Part shown: piece after piece, positions 11,277 through 21,793 of the stretch
How positions within the stretch are numbered: the stretch's first letter is position 1
How the letters are laid out: each line of letters opens with the position of its first letter
DNA from: Symbiodinium kawagutii
Taxonomy: Eukaryota; Sar; Dinophyceae; Suessiales; Symbiodiniaceae
Length of the DNA: 64,000 bases
Assembly: GCA_009767595.1 (NCBI GenBank)
Contig: VSDK01018139.1
Span: 121,049-185,048, forward strand
Direction: 5' to 3'
Notes under the pieces: model-generated
Database searches by the model: none
Seen by the model: only the letters and a program-made list of their open reading frames with translations
Told to the model about the DNA's origin: nothing
Program-made: the position numbers and the translations under genes

Positions 11277-11298
11277 CGCAGACAAGCCTTCGTCTGCA
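11277..11298 (+). other. Post-stop stem-loop, copy B
   Basis: Begins on the base after TGA: stem GCAGAC/GTCTGC (6 bp, outer C-A mismatch) with the 8-nt loop AAGCCTTC. It is homologous to the hairpins after copies A, B2, E and F. Confidence 0.65.
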
Positions 11299-11726
11299 CG
11301 TTGCCAATGTCTGGGGACAAAGCTCCCCCTTCTGCGCTGAGAGTCCATTAGTTTCGTCCAGACCCTGCAGAACCCAACAAAAAGTGCCGGGGAAACAAAA
11401 CATGCAACATCCAACTTGCGTGATGTTGCAAATCAGGCTTGGTTTCAATCCATGTGATGCCCTCAAAACCAACATCGGTCATCAGGAACGTGACATGGTA
11501 GCTTCTACGGGATACCCAGTTCTAGACCCAGATTTGGATGGAGAAGGTGGGCCCCTCGTGTGGCCTTTCATGCATTTCAGTGCATATGTAATGTCAAGTA
11601 AAGTCACTTATTTTCAGTTTGCTGTTGATCCAGAAGATTTGTTTTTCATGCTGAAATTCAATGCTTTGGCATCAACAAGTATGATACGGATATGAGCCAC
11701 TTTTTAGTAATCTATATACAGTATTC

Positions 11727-11759
11727 TGTTCATTTCTATTTGCTTCTATTTGGCTTAAG
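11727..11759 (+). promoter_or_regulatory. T-rich tract ending TTTGGCTTAAG, before copy B2
   Basis: Near-identical to the tract before copy B and 161 nt from the B2 start codon. Possible splice or spliced-leader acceptor. Confidence 0.4.
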
Positions 11760-11919
11760 GCTTTCGCACCGCCGTTTCGACGCAGCAGTCAAATCTGCCA
11801 GCCTTGAAACTCAGCGCTTGAACAGACTATGGTTCTAACATTCACAATCAATAGTCGCCAATCCAGCACTGATGCTTCTGTCGAAAAAGTGTTTTTGTTG
11901 AGCACACATTTTTGCAGCC

Positions 11920-12387
11920 ATGCTTCTGGCCTTGGCTGCAGCGAGTGATCCTAGCTTGGTCACTCCGGCCGCATTGCTGGTGCTGAACCCATGTTTGTTG
12001 CTGTTGGGTTACCTGCATGAGAAATTGTCTGCAGCTCCTGAGAGCGAGACAGAGCAGTTGTCAGACGTGCAGTCTGAGCACGAGACTGTAGGAGAGGTTC
12101 CAGCACCAGATGACGAGCTGGACGCACCAGCACCTGCAGAGGAGGCGGAAGCAGTTGAAGTGCCACAGGAAGAGGCACTTGAAGCACCAAAGGAGGAGAC
12201 AACAGAAGAGGCACCTGAAGCCCAGGAGGAAGCACCACCAGCTGCGCCAGCAGCAGCCGCGCCAGTAGCAGCCGCGCCCGCTTACCACCAAGGAGTCGAA
12301 TGGAACCTTGTGGTAGATGTAGCAAGCGGAGCGGCAGGTTGGATGCCAAAAAAATACATCCGTGGCATCCATGGAATCGATTTGTGA
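11920..12387 (+). CDS. Leader/SH3 family copy B2, internally deleted in frame
   Basis: The first 119 residues equal copy B, with leader and Glu/Pro/Ala linker. The frame then jumps from the Ala/Pro tail (PVAAAPA) straight to YHQGVEWNLVVDVASGAAGW, so about 97 codons are missing. The loss takes out the conserved middle region and the first half of the SH3-like domain (including LTLDEGD). The join keeps the frame, giving 155 residues, and the C-terminus has gained three residues by a 9-nt duplication (RGIHGIDL). The SH3 fold cannot be complete, so the protein may be non-functional although its frame is open. The post-stop hairpin follows at 12388-12409. The tandem neighbour is copy B. Confidence 0.7.
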   Translation: MLLALAAASDPSLVTPAALLVLNPCLLLLGYLHEKLSAAPESETEQLSDVQSEHETVGEVPAPDDELDAPAPAEEAEAVEVPQEEALEAPKEETTEEAPEAQEEAPPAAPAAAAPVAAAPAYHQGVEWNLVVDVASGAAGWMPKKYIRGIHGIDL

Positions 12388-12409
12388 CGCAGACAAGCCT
12401 TCGTCTGCA
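12388..12409 (+). other. Post-stop stem-loop, copy B2
   Basis: Identical to the copy B hairpin: stem GCAGAC/GTCTGC and loop AAGCCTTC, starting right after TGA. Confidence 0.65.
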
Positions 12410-12790
12410 CGTTGCCAATGTCTGGGGACAAAGCTCCCCCTTCTGCGCTGAGAGTCCATTAGTTTCGTCCAGACCCTGCAGAACCCAAAAAAGGTGCCGG
12501 GGAAATAAAACATGCAACATCCAACTTGCGTGATGTTGCAAATCAGGCTTGGTTTCAATCCATGTGATGCCCTCAAAACCAACATCGGTCATCAGGAACG
12601 TGGCATGGTATCTTCTACGGGATACCCAGTTCTAGACCCAGATTTGGATGGAGAAGGTGGGCCCCTCGTGTGGCCTTTCATGCATTTCAGTGCATATGTA
12701 TTGTAATGTCAAGTAAAGTCACAGTCACTTATTTTCAGACTATGTTCGAAATTCAATGCTTTGGCATCAACAGGTATGATTTGGATATGA

Positions 12791-15054
12791 ACCATTTAGT
12801 GGTCCAATGATTCGATGTACACTTTTTGCCACAGCTAAATGCATTCAATCAGCTAGTCCGCATGGCCATGGTTGCCGATCATGGGGCATTCTTCATTTGG
12901 AGACAACTGCGCCAAAAATTGGCTGCAATTCAGGAAGCAGTTCGAGCACACCATGATTTTCCTTTGAGCTATTCGAGCACTTCGAACTATCGCATGTTTG
13001 ATACGACTGTTTCATTCTTTCAAATCACCAGGGTTCCACGGGTTCCACGGGTTCCACAGGTTCCATGTTTTCGTTTGATACGTCGCATCATGGTTGCTAC
13101 ACACCGGGAGTCCACAGTGCACCGACCGAATGGCAGAGCCCAGCCCTCAGGTAAGACTGTGACTTTACCACCTTTGCGGGGAGCCGAGCTGGGTGATATG
13201 CAGCTTGCGACCAATTTCTATCGCACCATTGGTTGGGCAGCATGCCATAGCGCCATTTTACCTTCTTGGTCAGTGGAGAATCAAATACATCACAATCCTT
13301 TATGAGAGTTCCTGGTGACGACATTTTACAGCCACAGTTGTGACTTATGTCCTGCTAAAGAATGTTAGTGTTTGATAGTGTTTGGCCTGGCTGCTTCACT
13401 CCTCGATGCAGACAATAGTGGCATTCTTTTTAGCAGCGATGTACACAAAAGAACAGTTCCATGTCATGTTTGAAATTTGCGTATGGATGTGTATATAGTA
13501 ACAGGTCAAGTTGTGCGGACGTCGTGCAACTTCACTATTTATGCTGCGTGTTTCGGACTGTCTTGAATTCCAGAGCAGCTGGCCCCAAAAAGAAACACAA
13601 TTTAAACCTCAATATTTTGCGCGAGCTTCCCATCTCTCATCGATTTCAGGAGTCATGCTTGACTGTTTCGGGTGTTTACGCCACCATTTCCACTCAGTCA
13701 GTGTTCTCCAGCATCTTTTTCGAATTACCACGTTTGCTGGGCGATTGAGGCCGCGTGACGGCCGGAATGGTGTGCCTGATTTCCGTTGCAAGGAGCCCTG
13801 AGGGGCTGACTGGATGGAGGTACACCAGGATTTGTCGTAATTTTTATTAATTTTTTGTATGAAAGTGAAGTAATCTTCAAAACAAATCCATATTAAGTAC
13901 TTATTTTGACTCCATTTTGCCATAATTCACCTGTAGACTTATCTGGAGTCGGTAGCTGTGCGTTGTCGAACTACACACATGCCTGGCCTGTGCCAGAGTC
14001 TCCGAATTGAAGAAGAATGATTCAGGAACAATGTTCGATTCAAAGATTATTTTCAGGAACCAACTATTTGCGCTGATTTAAAAACTCGGATTCACAAACG
14101 ATTTTTGCCGGATCCAGAAACTGTTTGCCCCGTTGTCTCGCTTCACAATCGATTTTCCCTTGATTCAGATGCTATTTCCCGGGTCCCCCGATTTTGGAGC
14201 TATATTTGCTCCGATTTAGAAGCTGCGATTGAGAGAGAATTTCTCCCTAATTGTTTCTCCCCCGAATCAATCCGAATCAGACATTGTTTTTGTATGTTTT
14301 TGTTATGCCATGCAGGGGGTGGGGTGGGGTTGAGATCGCATGTCAATGTTCCGTGAGCTTGCGCCCCAAACGCCTGAAACTCCTGTGCTTGTGCATCTAC
14401 CCACACAGCAGGGCTCATCCCGACAGAGCAGGAACCACCGAAGACGCAAAAACCTCAGTGACAGAGCAAAGTCATCGACCTTGGTTGAGTGGCTGTCGGA
14501 TGTTTCGAGTTGTCCAGAAAGAAGACACTTTTTCTCCTGAAATCATTTGGTTTATACTGTATGTTTTATTCTCCGACGTTCCGTGAGTTTTTTTTGAATA
14601 TGGGCAAGTATCACCATTTCTGAGATAGTCCCACATGCCCTGATCTTTATTTGGGAAACCCTCGTCTCTAGCAATATCAAGTGTTCCCTGGTTTCCTTTT
14701 TGATGTTCCTAACTTACCTGTCCAGTTCAGGGAAACGTACCTGTGGCACAGTTCACGTGACATGCGTGGAAACTCACTGCTTGAAGCAACAGCTGCCATC
14801 CCGGTTCGGTTGATGTGAGAACCATTGCTATCCATTGGATATCCCTGCCATTCCTTCCACAAATTGTAGAATTGTTGTAGTGTGGTAACTCAGTTTGCCA
14901 TGTCTTTGCACAACATGCACAACATGCACAACTGGAGAGATTTGAAGGGCGACGGCGAGAACTCCAAAGTGTCAACACTCTCAGGTCAACTTGCGACTGT
15001 GCATTTCCAGCAGCTGGTCAGTGTAGCGCTGGTTCCAACTGCATCCCATGGCAG
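12791..15054. other. No convincing gene
   Basis: Frames at 12826-13305 and 13461-13923 are open but overlap on both strands and lack the GC-rich codon pattern of the exon candidates. A 9-bp repeat (GGTTCCACG) lies at 13032-13067. Nothing else is supported. Confidence 0.45.
13032..13067 (+). repeat. 9-bp tandem repeat GGTTCCACG x4
   Basis: Four consecutive units, the last two with single changes. The length of 9 keeps any frame and would read as Arg-Val-Pro repeats. Confidence 0.85.
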
Positions 15055-15206
15055 ACGGCGCCAATGGACCCTCGGGGTCCGTGCGGACGGTGCAGTTGTT
15101 GCCCCTGGGAAGATACCAAGGGGTGGACGGTAACGAGATCCTTGCTGAGCTGCATCAATGCCACTGGGCTGCAGCAGTTGACTGCTGGGACGCTGTGGGA
15201 GCAGAG
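15055..15206 (+). CDS. Candidate exon
   Basis: After an AG (CATGGCAG) a frame with strong G/C third positions reads DGANGPSGSVRTVQLLPLGR, then YQGVDGNEILAELHQCHWAA and AVDCWDAVGAE, ending before a GAG|GTGGCG donor. The frame continues to a TGA at 15222. A frame-shifted alternative (Cys/Pro-rich, starting MDPRGPCGRC) is open too but has poorer codon use. No family is recognised. The (AAC)n microsatellite follows 25 nt later, as expected inside an intron. Confidence 0.45.
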
Positions 15207-15230
15207 GTGGCGCTTAAGCCATGATCGGGT

Positions 15231-15260
15231 AACAACAACAACAACAACAACAACAACAAC
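15231..15260 (+). repeat. (AAC)10 microsatellite
   Basis: Uninterrupted ten-unit AAC run after GATCGGGT. Confidence 0.95.
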
Positions 15261-16091
15261 CTTACACTGTTGTAAATCAACTTGGAAGCTAGAAATCATG
15301 TAAACCATGGTCAACCAGCTAACAACGGTGGGTTTTCTACTTCCAGGTCAATTTGCCAGAGAGCAGCAACAGGTCATGATGGTGTGGGCTATGAACCTGC
15401 CAGAGTCATGGTCGACGATTGGCACAATCCATAAAGGGGTGGCATTTCTCTTGCATTGGATGTACCATTAACAGAATCAAACCGTCCACAGGAACTTGCA
15501 AAAAACATGCGTGGCATGTTATTTTCTATTGCGAAGCCCTCTCTTCAACACTGACAAACATCCATTAGCACAGGCAGACCTTGCAGTGATAAGTCCTTTT
15601 GGAGCCCGTGGAATCGAGCTCCTGAGTTTTTGGGCTTCCACCTCGGCATGGGTAATAACTCCGATGACATGAGCCCTAAGCCATCCTACCTCAAAATTCC
15701 TGCCAATATTAGTTATTAACTATCCTAACCTATCCTAACCATGAGCCCTAACCCATCCAATACCCCGCATGAAGTAACGCATTGCCCCCGCTTGGACAGT
15801 GATGGCACACTGAGGCCAGCATCGCTATCCCATCCGGCAGCTGTGGGATCGGACCTTGAAGCTTCCGCCCAAGCACTTGGAGTATCTCTGTGCGGCCTGT
15901 CGTGAACTCAGTAACTTGGCACCGACAACCAGCTGAGCTAAGCATAGCTAAGCAAGCCATGGCTTTTGGGATGAACTTCCATAAGCAATCCATAAGCAAT
16001 CCATGAGCATAGATAGGCTAATAAGCCATGATGAACTTCTGTAGCCACCGACTCGCCACTGACTGGCCACGAGTTGTGTCATATAGCTGCC
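15261..16091. other. No gene seen
   Basis: Intron-like. Contains short direct repeats of CCTAACCATGAGCCCTAA at about 15670-15750 and nothing I can call. Confidence 0.45.
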
Positions 16092-16212
16092 GCGAAAGTA
16101 AAACGCAGGCTCGCGTAAGCCGGCGTAAGGTGCTGCGTAAGTTAAGTAAGTTACCTGTCCCGCGTAAGTAAAACGTGTTGTCGCGTAAGGGATGCGTAAG
16201 CAATGGCGTAAG
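16092..16212 (+). repeat. GCGTAAG heptamer array
   Basis: Seven GCGTAAG at 16113, 16123, 16135, 16162, 16183, 16194 and 16206, plus a variant GCGAAAG at 16092. Distances are 21, 10, 12, 27, 21, 11 and 12 bp, so most sites lie on one helical face. The bases between are not conserved. Each copy also contains GTAAG, a 5' splice-site-like word. Confidence 0.75.
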
Positions 16213-16786
16213 GGATCTCATGCGAAATGGGCGTGTAAACATACCTTTTGGACCTGACTCACTTGTTGATGTTTTTTTTTCGTGGTCGGTGGTGGTAGTC
16301 TCTTTCATGTGACCCCCAGTTGATGGCGTTCAACGAAGTCGACGCCAGACCCAGCTCAGCTTCCTCCCCTAAGTCTTACACGTCATGGTTGTCAAAGTTG
16401 GCGCAACTCAACGCCATTATGAAACGGGGGTTTCTTTAACTGCGTGGTTTTTCAAATGGTTGATCGGTATCACAAAATGAGCAGGATCACCGTTGTACTC
16501 TTGCAGTCACCATGTGGTTACTTGCCGACTTTTCCATGTCATCACTTTTATATTAAACATCAAATATTACAATCATCAACCAAACCCATCAACATCATTT
16601 CACAATCATGAACCACACCATGGATCATAAACCATCAATAACAATATGCCAAAAGCATGAGTAAGCGAAGCATCAATCCAACCAATCATTAACCATACCA
16701 AAGCATTAGTCCTTGTGAACTTCTCAGCCGTGATCATTGGTTGCCCTTCGAGGCTGGACGCGCTCTGAGGTCCTTGCGTTCGTCAG

Positions 16787-16861
16787 GAGGCGGTGCTGTT
16801 GCTGAAGCGCTACGTCAAGCAGCTGATGACCACACCACGACAGCAGCGAGGGAGCCTGCAG
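16787..16861 (+). CDS. Candidate 75-nt phase-0 exon
   Basis: Exactly 25 codons between CGTTCGTCAG and CTGCAG|GTGCCA. The peptide is EAVLLLKRYVKQLMTTPRQQ followed by RGSLQ. High third-position GC (GTG CTG TTG CTG AAG CGC TAC GTC AAG CAG CTG). The first 15 residues look helical and basic. No family recognised. The intron that follows begins with repeated GATGAACATCCCAAG words (16886 and 16953). Confidence 0.55.
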
Positions 16862-17750
16862 GTGCCATCAACCAACCAATGGTGGCTGATGAACATCCCA
16901 AGTAGGGGGATACCAAGTAGGGGCCAACCAAAAATCTTGGGACAACCATGACCTGATGAACATCCCAAGATTTTATTTTTTGGGGATGCCAACTATAGGG
17001 GTACAGGATGATACGTCCCAGCGGATCGTGAATACGTCTCAGAAGCAGATCTCGGAAAAACTGGGTGTGAACCTCCCACCGTCGACTGAGTTCATTTTTT
17101 GGGATGTGAAGACCAGAGGTAAGCTTCAGGATCTTGGCATAGTTTTGACCCATACCATCCCATAACCATAAGATTGATGTGATGTGTATCTACACAGCTT
17201 TTGTTTCCAGCATTTCACCAATCAAAACCCGAGGGGTGTTTGCTGGATCCTATCCAGAAGTACCGTGAACTGGGCATGCCTGTAGTTGCAGGAGCAGATT
17301 TTGGTATGAAGGGCACTTCATCTGGAGCTGTCTTCAGTGCAAAGAGCACCACTCAGAATCATCAGTTGGGTTGCAATGATTCTATGGGTAGCCATCAGCT
17401 ATCATCAGATCATGGGTAGCCATCAGGTATAATTGACACGACTTGGATTGATCACCCAGTCTTGGTTTTGCAGCTTGAATTCCACAGCAGGGTGTGGTCA
17501 GAAATGACAGCTGCCACACCTAGCGGGAGACCACCACAGTTTGATGCGGTTCACACATATCACATACACCATGTATATACGAATATGATATACATAAAGT
17601 ACATTGTCTTCGCATGTACTTTGCATGTACATCTACGCTAGTACATCTACGATTAATTAGCCATATTAATCACCATAAATTTGAGATAATGAAGCACCAG
17701 TTTGTACCTAAGCGTGGTGATTAATTCTACAAATATATCACCACGCCCAG

Positions 17751-17880
17751 CCCGACTCCGAGTGACAGGCCCCCAGAGCTCCGAAACTGGGCGGCGCTTG
17801 CAGGTGGTGAGTCTGACCTGCGCGAACCTGGCGGCGAAGTATTGGCAAAATCATGGCATCTGGGCGTCAGCCGACTCGCC
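17751..17880 (+). CDS. Candidate exon
   Basis: After CACGCCCAG a frame reads PTPSDRPPELRNWAALAG and stays open through GESDLREPGGEVLAKSWH to a TGA at 17908. A donor at 17804 (GCAG|GTGGTG) would give a 53-nt exon; the downstream part also looks coding, so the 3' border is open. No family recognised. Confidence 0.4.
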
Positions 17881-17909
17881 ACATGCGCAGCCCAAAACCT
17901 TAACCTGTG

Positions 17910-19180
17910 ACCCGCGTTGACCCCAAGCAGCCACGGATGAATTCTTCTTCACCGCAAAATCCATTGTTTTGAATCCTGTTGCCCGCAAGGTTGACATGAT
18001 CGATCGAAGATGCGTTCCTAACAAGAACATGTTCACTCCTGGCAAATAGTGGACAATCAATGAACCAGAAGCAAAGACCAACGATGTGTTTCTTATCGAC
18101 TTGCGCTGTCCAAACAATTCCCATCAGCAAGCAAGATGATGCAAGAAACTTCCTGAATCCGTAGTCATCGGTGCTTTGTAGACCACAGGAGTTATGGTCT
18201 GACAAGATGCGGTGGTCATGCTACTAGTGCTTATGATCAGCTTGAAAACCAATTTTGAGCAAATCATTGGCCCTAAGCCGTGTAGCTATTGACTGCTTGG
18301 TATCCAGACTCTTGTTGGTCATCAAGTTGTTTGCCCCTTCAAACAACGATTATTTGTTGTAATCCAAGGGTAATAGTAATCACTTATGATGTCTAATCCG
18401 TTCTATACGTCATGACTTGATCCCGCTTCATAAGCATCACCATTGAAAACAGTAGGTGGTGAAGCTCGTTCTTAGGCCTTCCTGAGCAACAGCTTCACAA
18501 GCTCTCGTGCAATGCCTTCACACGCAACGATTTCATCGATGCGGAGGTGGAGGTCTGGGCAGCTGGTGGTGGAAAGTCGTCACGCCACGGGATCGTAGCA
18601 TGGCATGTTTTCACAAAACATGCATTGACTTTCAAACACACAATTCGAAAGTTCAACCTGCATTGACTTTCAATCACTTTCATCATGCATGTACTGGGAT
18701 ATTGTTGTGTGTTAAGCCATGGTAAGCCTTCAAAGTCCAACTTCGTAAATTTCCGAGGTGAACACCAAATGGCAGGTGTGTCGATTGACCAGACATTCAA
18801 TGTTTGCGACTACCGGCTTGCAGCCAGGGTTTTAAGAGCCATGAGCCTACCGAGTGAGGACCGCCAAAATCGGGACTATGAGGGTGCTGCCTGAAACCAT
18901 CGATTTCTGGGGTCGATAGTCTTTCCCCAAAGATCCAAAAGTCACATCTAATCATCTATGTATCAACCTCACAATCACGGGCCCTTACTGTACCAGTGAA
19001 CCTACAATCACATCTACTAGCAATATCTACCAAGAGGGTCAAACAGGGTGTACCGACCGCACACCAGATTAGGATGGAGGGAAATTCCATACATTGTACG
19101 AAATAGGCACGCAAGATATATATGTATACCACGAACATTGCTTCAAGATCATGAATCCGTTGGCCTTGTGCCGCTTCGAA
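17910..19180. other. No gene seen
   Basis: Intron-like sequence. Frames on either strand at 17851-18205 and 18495-18800 overlap and are not biased. A direct repeat TGCATTGACTTTCAA lies at about 18621 and 18659. Confidence 0.45.
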
Positions 19181-19184
19181 AAAG

Positions 19185-19306
19185 GTGCTGTCCACCCTGG
19201 GATGCAACGTCCATTGGGGTGGCGTGCTGTTGATCGAGTGGGTCTCTCTACTGCTCTTCCTGTGCCAAGACCTGCTGGCCGAGAGTTGCGATTTGGACGC
19301 TGGGGC
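19185..19306 (+). CDS. Candidate exon with hydrophobic helix
   Basis: The frame reads LSTLGCNVHWGGVLLIEWVS, then LLLFLCQDLLAESCDLDAGA, rich in CTG/GTG/GGC codons. About 20 hydrophobic residues (GVLLIEWVSLLLFLCQDLL) would make a membrane segment or buried helix. Acceptor AG near 19183 and donor near 19307 are uncertain. No homologue recognised. Confidence 0.4.
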
Positions 19307-19564
19307 AGGGGTCAGGGGGAGAAACTGCAGGGGTCATGAGCCAACACTCAGGGCATCACAGGCTTCGCCAAGTTTCACCACAGCTGTTATCAAACAAGCC
19401 TCAAGAAACCATCCAGCGCTAGTATTCACCAAGCATTGCCTTGTCTTTGATGGGATCTTCATGATTTGTAGAGGTTGCCACAGAACTGACTCAACCACCT
19501 GATCCTGAATGTGATGGCACAATGGTCAAATTGGTGGTTTAGCCTTGGCTCCTGTCCTTTCAAG

Positions 19565-19757
19565 GCTAGGGTCGATGATATTTTTCGGGACCAAGGACAT
19601 CATCACGGACATGGCCACGAAAGTCATGGATGCTTTGGCCTTCCACGATCACTTGATGGCCCAGTACCTGCCCTCACAGCTGGCAGCAGCCACCTTACAC
19701 GCCACCATCCACTTGTGTACCAAGTCCTTTCAGGACCCAGCGGCACAACTGGATAAA
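19565..19757 (+). CDS. Candidate exon, possibly cyclin-box-like
   Basis: A 193-nt island after a pyrimidine-rich acceptor (GGCTCCTGTCCTTTCAAG) and before AAA|GTGCTA. The peptide runs LGSMIFFGTKDIITDMATKV, then MDALAFHDHLMAQYLPSQLA and AATLHATIHLC, ending SFQDPAAQLDK. The YLPSQLAAATLHA stretch resembles the C-terminal cyclin fold, where a Y-x-P-S-x-x-A-A-A-x-L pattern is common; this is a weak, motif-level suggestion. The intron starts with a 9-bp repeat. Confidence 0.5.
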
Positions 19758-19762
19758 GTGCT

Positions 19763-19797
19763 AGGGCTGCCAGGGCTGCCAGGGCTGCCAGGGCTGC
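19763..19797 (+). repeat. 9-bp tandem repeat AGGGCTGCC x4
   Basis: Nearly four exact units directly behind a predicted donor. It would read as Gly-Leu-Pro repeats if translated. Confidence 0.85.
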
Positions 19798-20210
19798 TAC
19801 AGCTGTTGATTAGGTGCCTATGGACCTATCAGGTGTGCTTCTGAGAGAAAGGATCAGGCCCCTGAACGCTTGCAGTACATGTCTAAATCTGAATGGTGTG
19901 TTTGTTTGGGAAGTCAGTTGAAAAGCAACTTGTTTCCTTTTCTTGATTGCGGTACGCCCTCGCGTCAAGCGGTCTTCCCCTCGCCACTATAGAGAGTTGT
20001 ATACTGTTAGCTGTACCAATTGTACAGCTTGTGCTTGCCATCATGGCCCCGGGATGTGCTGGTATTTGGGGAGTTACTTGATTTTGTTGCCAAGGAATCC
20101 AAGCATTAGACCAACCATCTCCATCACTGAAAGAGCATCTTCGCCACCAAGTTCAGCAACAACTGGACGTTAAGCATTGTTAAGCACCACTGTTGAGGAC
20201 AGGCCACCAG

Positions 20211-20308
20211 GGCTTCGCGGCCAGGAGTACAAGTTCTGCCAACGAGTGAACCACCTCTGCCGCGCAGAGGATGGGGATGTGAGCAGTTTGTCCGAACGGA
20301 TCCTCCAG
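20211..20308 (+). CDS. Candidate exon
   Basis: After CACCAG a frame reads LRGQEYKFCQRVNHLCRAED, then GDVSSLSERILQ, ending at CTCCAG|GTGCAG, a good donor. Codon use is GC-rich. About 450 nt after the preceding exon candidate, so the two may be neighbours in one gene. No family recognised. Confidence 0.5.
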
Positions 20309-20813
20309 GTGCAGAAACGGGGAGTGGCTTCAGTTGCTTCCTGGTGGTACCACTACTGGTGTTTGGACATGGTTGGACAGCAAGTCAATTTGGAAGCAGT
20401 TTCGAACTTGAAAAATGCGTGCCTGTGTTGGTGGATGTAAGTCATGAGTCCCATGGGTTGGGTTTTGATGGATTCAGCAGTTGGAAAGGATGTGATAGCC
20501 CATGATTTCATCCAACTGACGCTTTGTACGTAGTTGACTTTTCAAACATCCATAAAGTCCGCAAGCGATACACCACAACTATCCACCCTTGAAACCAATA
20601 TCAGTTATGTATAGTTCTAAACGACACACTATGTTTATCCATTCAGAATCGTTATTCTACAATTTGAACTCATAATCTTTACGGTTTCTATATCCAAATA
20701 AAACATACGAATCTATGTCATCAATATCATCTATATCATTTATCATCTAATATCCATTCAACTATGATTATTGATCCCTTCAGAACACCATCCGTTCAGA
20801 CTGCCGTTTCCAG

Positions 20814-20888
20814 GTCACGGTGGGACAGCAGTGCGCAGCGCCTGGGACACTGCGGATTCGCCTCGGTATCCGCCAGAGTAGCCAGTGG
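20814..20888 (+). CDS. Candidate 75-nt phase-0 exon, followed directly by an inverted-repeat element
   Basis: Exactly 25 codons after TGCCGTTTCCAG: VTVGQQCAAPGTLRIRLGIR, then QSSQW. The donor GT at 20889 is also the first base pair of an element of the GTTTCTCAA type, so the element seems to supply the splice site. High third-position GC. The peptide could be beta-rich (TLRIRLGIRQSSQW). No family recognised. Confidence 0.5.
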
Positions 20889-21049
20889 GTCTCAAGTCAG
20901 AGCCCCAAAAATGGTTGGTTGTGGTTCAGTGATTGCTATAGATGGTTCATATAGAGGATGATAGCTGGGGGGTCCCCTATTTTGGGCAACCATGATGTGG
21001 GTGTTTGTGATGAACCCATCATTTTGAGGGTTCCCCAGTTTGAGAAACC
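20889..21049. mobile_element. GTTTCTCAA-type (introner-like) element, copy 1
   Basis: Left end GGTCTCAAGTCAGAGCCCC with interior AAAATGGTTGGTT; right end GGGTTCCCCAGTTTGAGAAACC. A second inner end GGGGTCCCCTATTTTGGGCA lies at about 20967-20988, so this may be a double insertion. The interior matches the 58133 copy (AAAATGGTTGGTT). Confidence 0.5.
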
Positions 21050-21706
21050 ACCATGTCCATACTTCATCACATTCACCCTGCTTATTTACCATACTTATTG
21101 TTACAGTTATTCACGATTGTTATCAATTACTTGGGAATTGTGATATGGTCTTGAGATGAGGATTTGTTGACCTAAGGAAGGTGATTGCTGTAACCAGCGT
21201 TAACAATATCAGAAACCATTGTGCTGTTGTCAAACATGGTAATGACATGGTGATTTATGGTAATAACCATTTTGCCTCATAAGCCATAAAGATCGCATCT
21301 CTGACAAGTGGGCGGCAATGAAGAAAAATATGATATGGCAACTGGCCACTTTGGAAAGGAACATACGACATTTGGTGAGCTTGTAGGTTCAACATTTCTC
21401 ACATTGCCGTGGCAATGCTAGCGGCTACTAGCGTGCTAACCAGCCCCAGAAGTGATGCAGGGGTCAATCCCAACAATTGAGGCTTTCGAGATGAGCTGCC
21501 CCAGCTTATGAAGCCACACTTGTATTGTTGGGAAGCTTTGACAGCCATGCGAAAGCGTAGGATGTTATGCTTGGTCGCAGCAGCAACTACTAATTGGCAC
21601 ACATTTGAAGGAAATGGTTGACTATGGTTGATACCATCCATGCAGCATGATGTGCCGCATTTGCGACCCCCTTCATTCATGGTCCCCAAGTGCTTGGGCT
21701 TGTGAG

Positions 21707-21793
21707 GAACTGGTCTTCGACGGCGCGTCGCTGTCGGAGGAAGAAGGAGAGCATGGGCATCCCATGGCCTTGCCGGATCGAGATGAGCTTTGA
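21707..21793 (+). CDS. Candidate exon, acidic, possibly terminal
   Basis: After TTGTGAG the frame reads ELVFDGASLSEEEGEHGHPM, then ALPDRDEL and TGA at 21791-21793. GC-rich third positions. It could be a 3'-terminal exon, or an internal exon with a donor before the stop. A long open frame exists on the opposite strand (21399-21995) but its codon use is poorer. Confidence 0.4.
   Translation, partial: ELVFDGASLSEEEGEHGHPMALPDRDEL

Larger units (their letters stand above)
10101..12790 (+). repeat. Tandem duplication carrying genes B and B2
   Basis: The segment starting GATACCCAGTTCTAG occurs at about 10119, 11512 and 12629, each time leading into GGGCCCCTCGTGTGGCC and TTTCATGCATTTCAGTGC. Between the first and second, and the second and third occurrences, lie a T-rich tract, the leader-family 5' flank and one gene copy. 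Unit 1 is about 1.39 kb; unit 2 is about 1.1 kb because of a deletion inside its gene. The third occurrence is only the start of a unit, ending near 12790. The two units are nearly identical, so the duplication is young. Confidence 0.85.

Noticed and set aside
10567-12592. Minus-strand open frames opposite copies B and B2 (up to 210 codons)
   Set aside because: They are shadows of the Ala/Pro/Glu-rich linker on the + strand and change with the B2 deletion.
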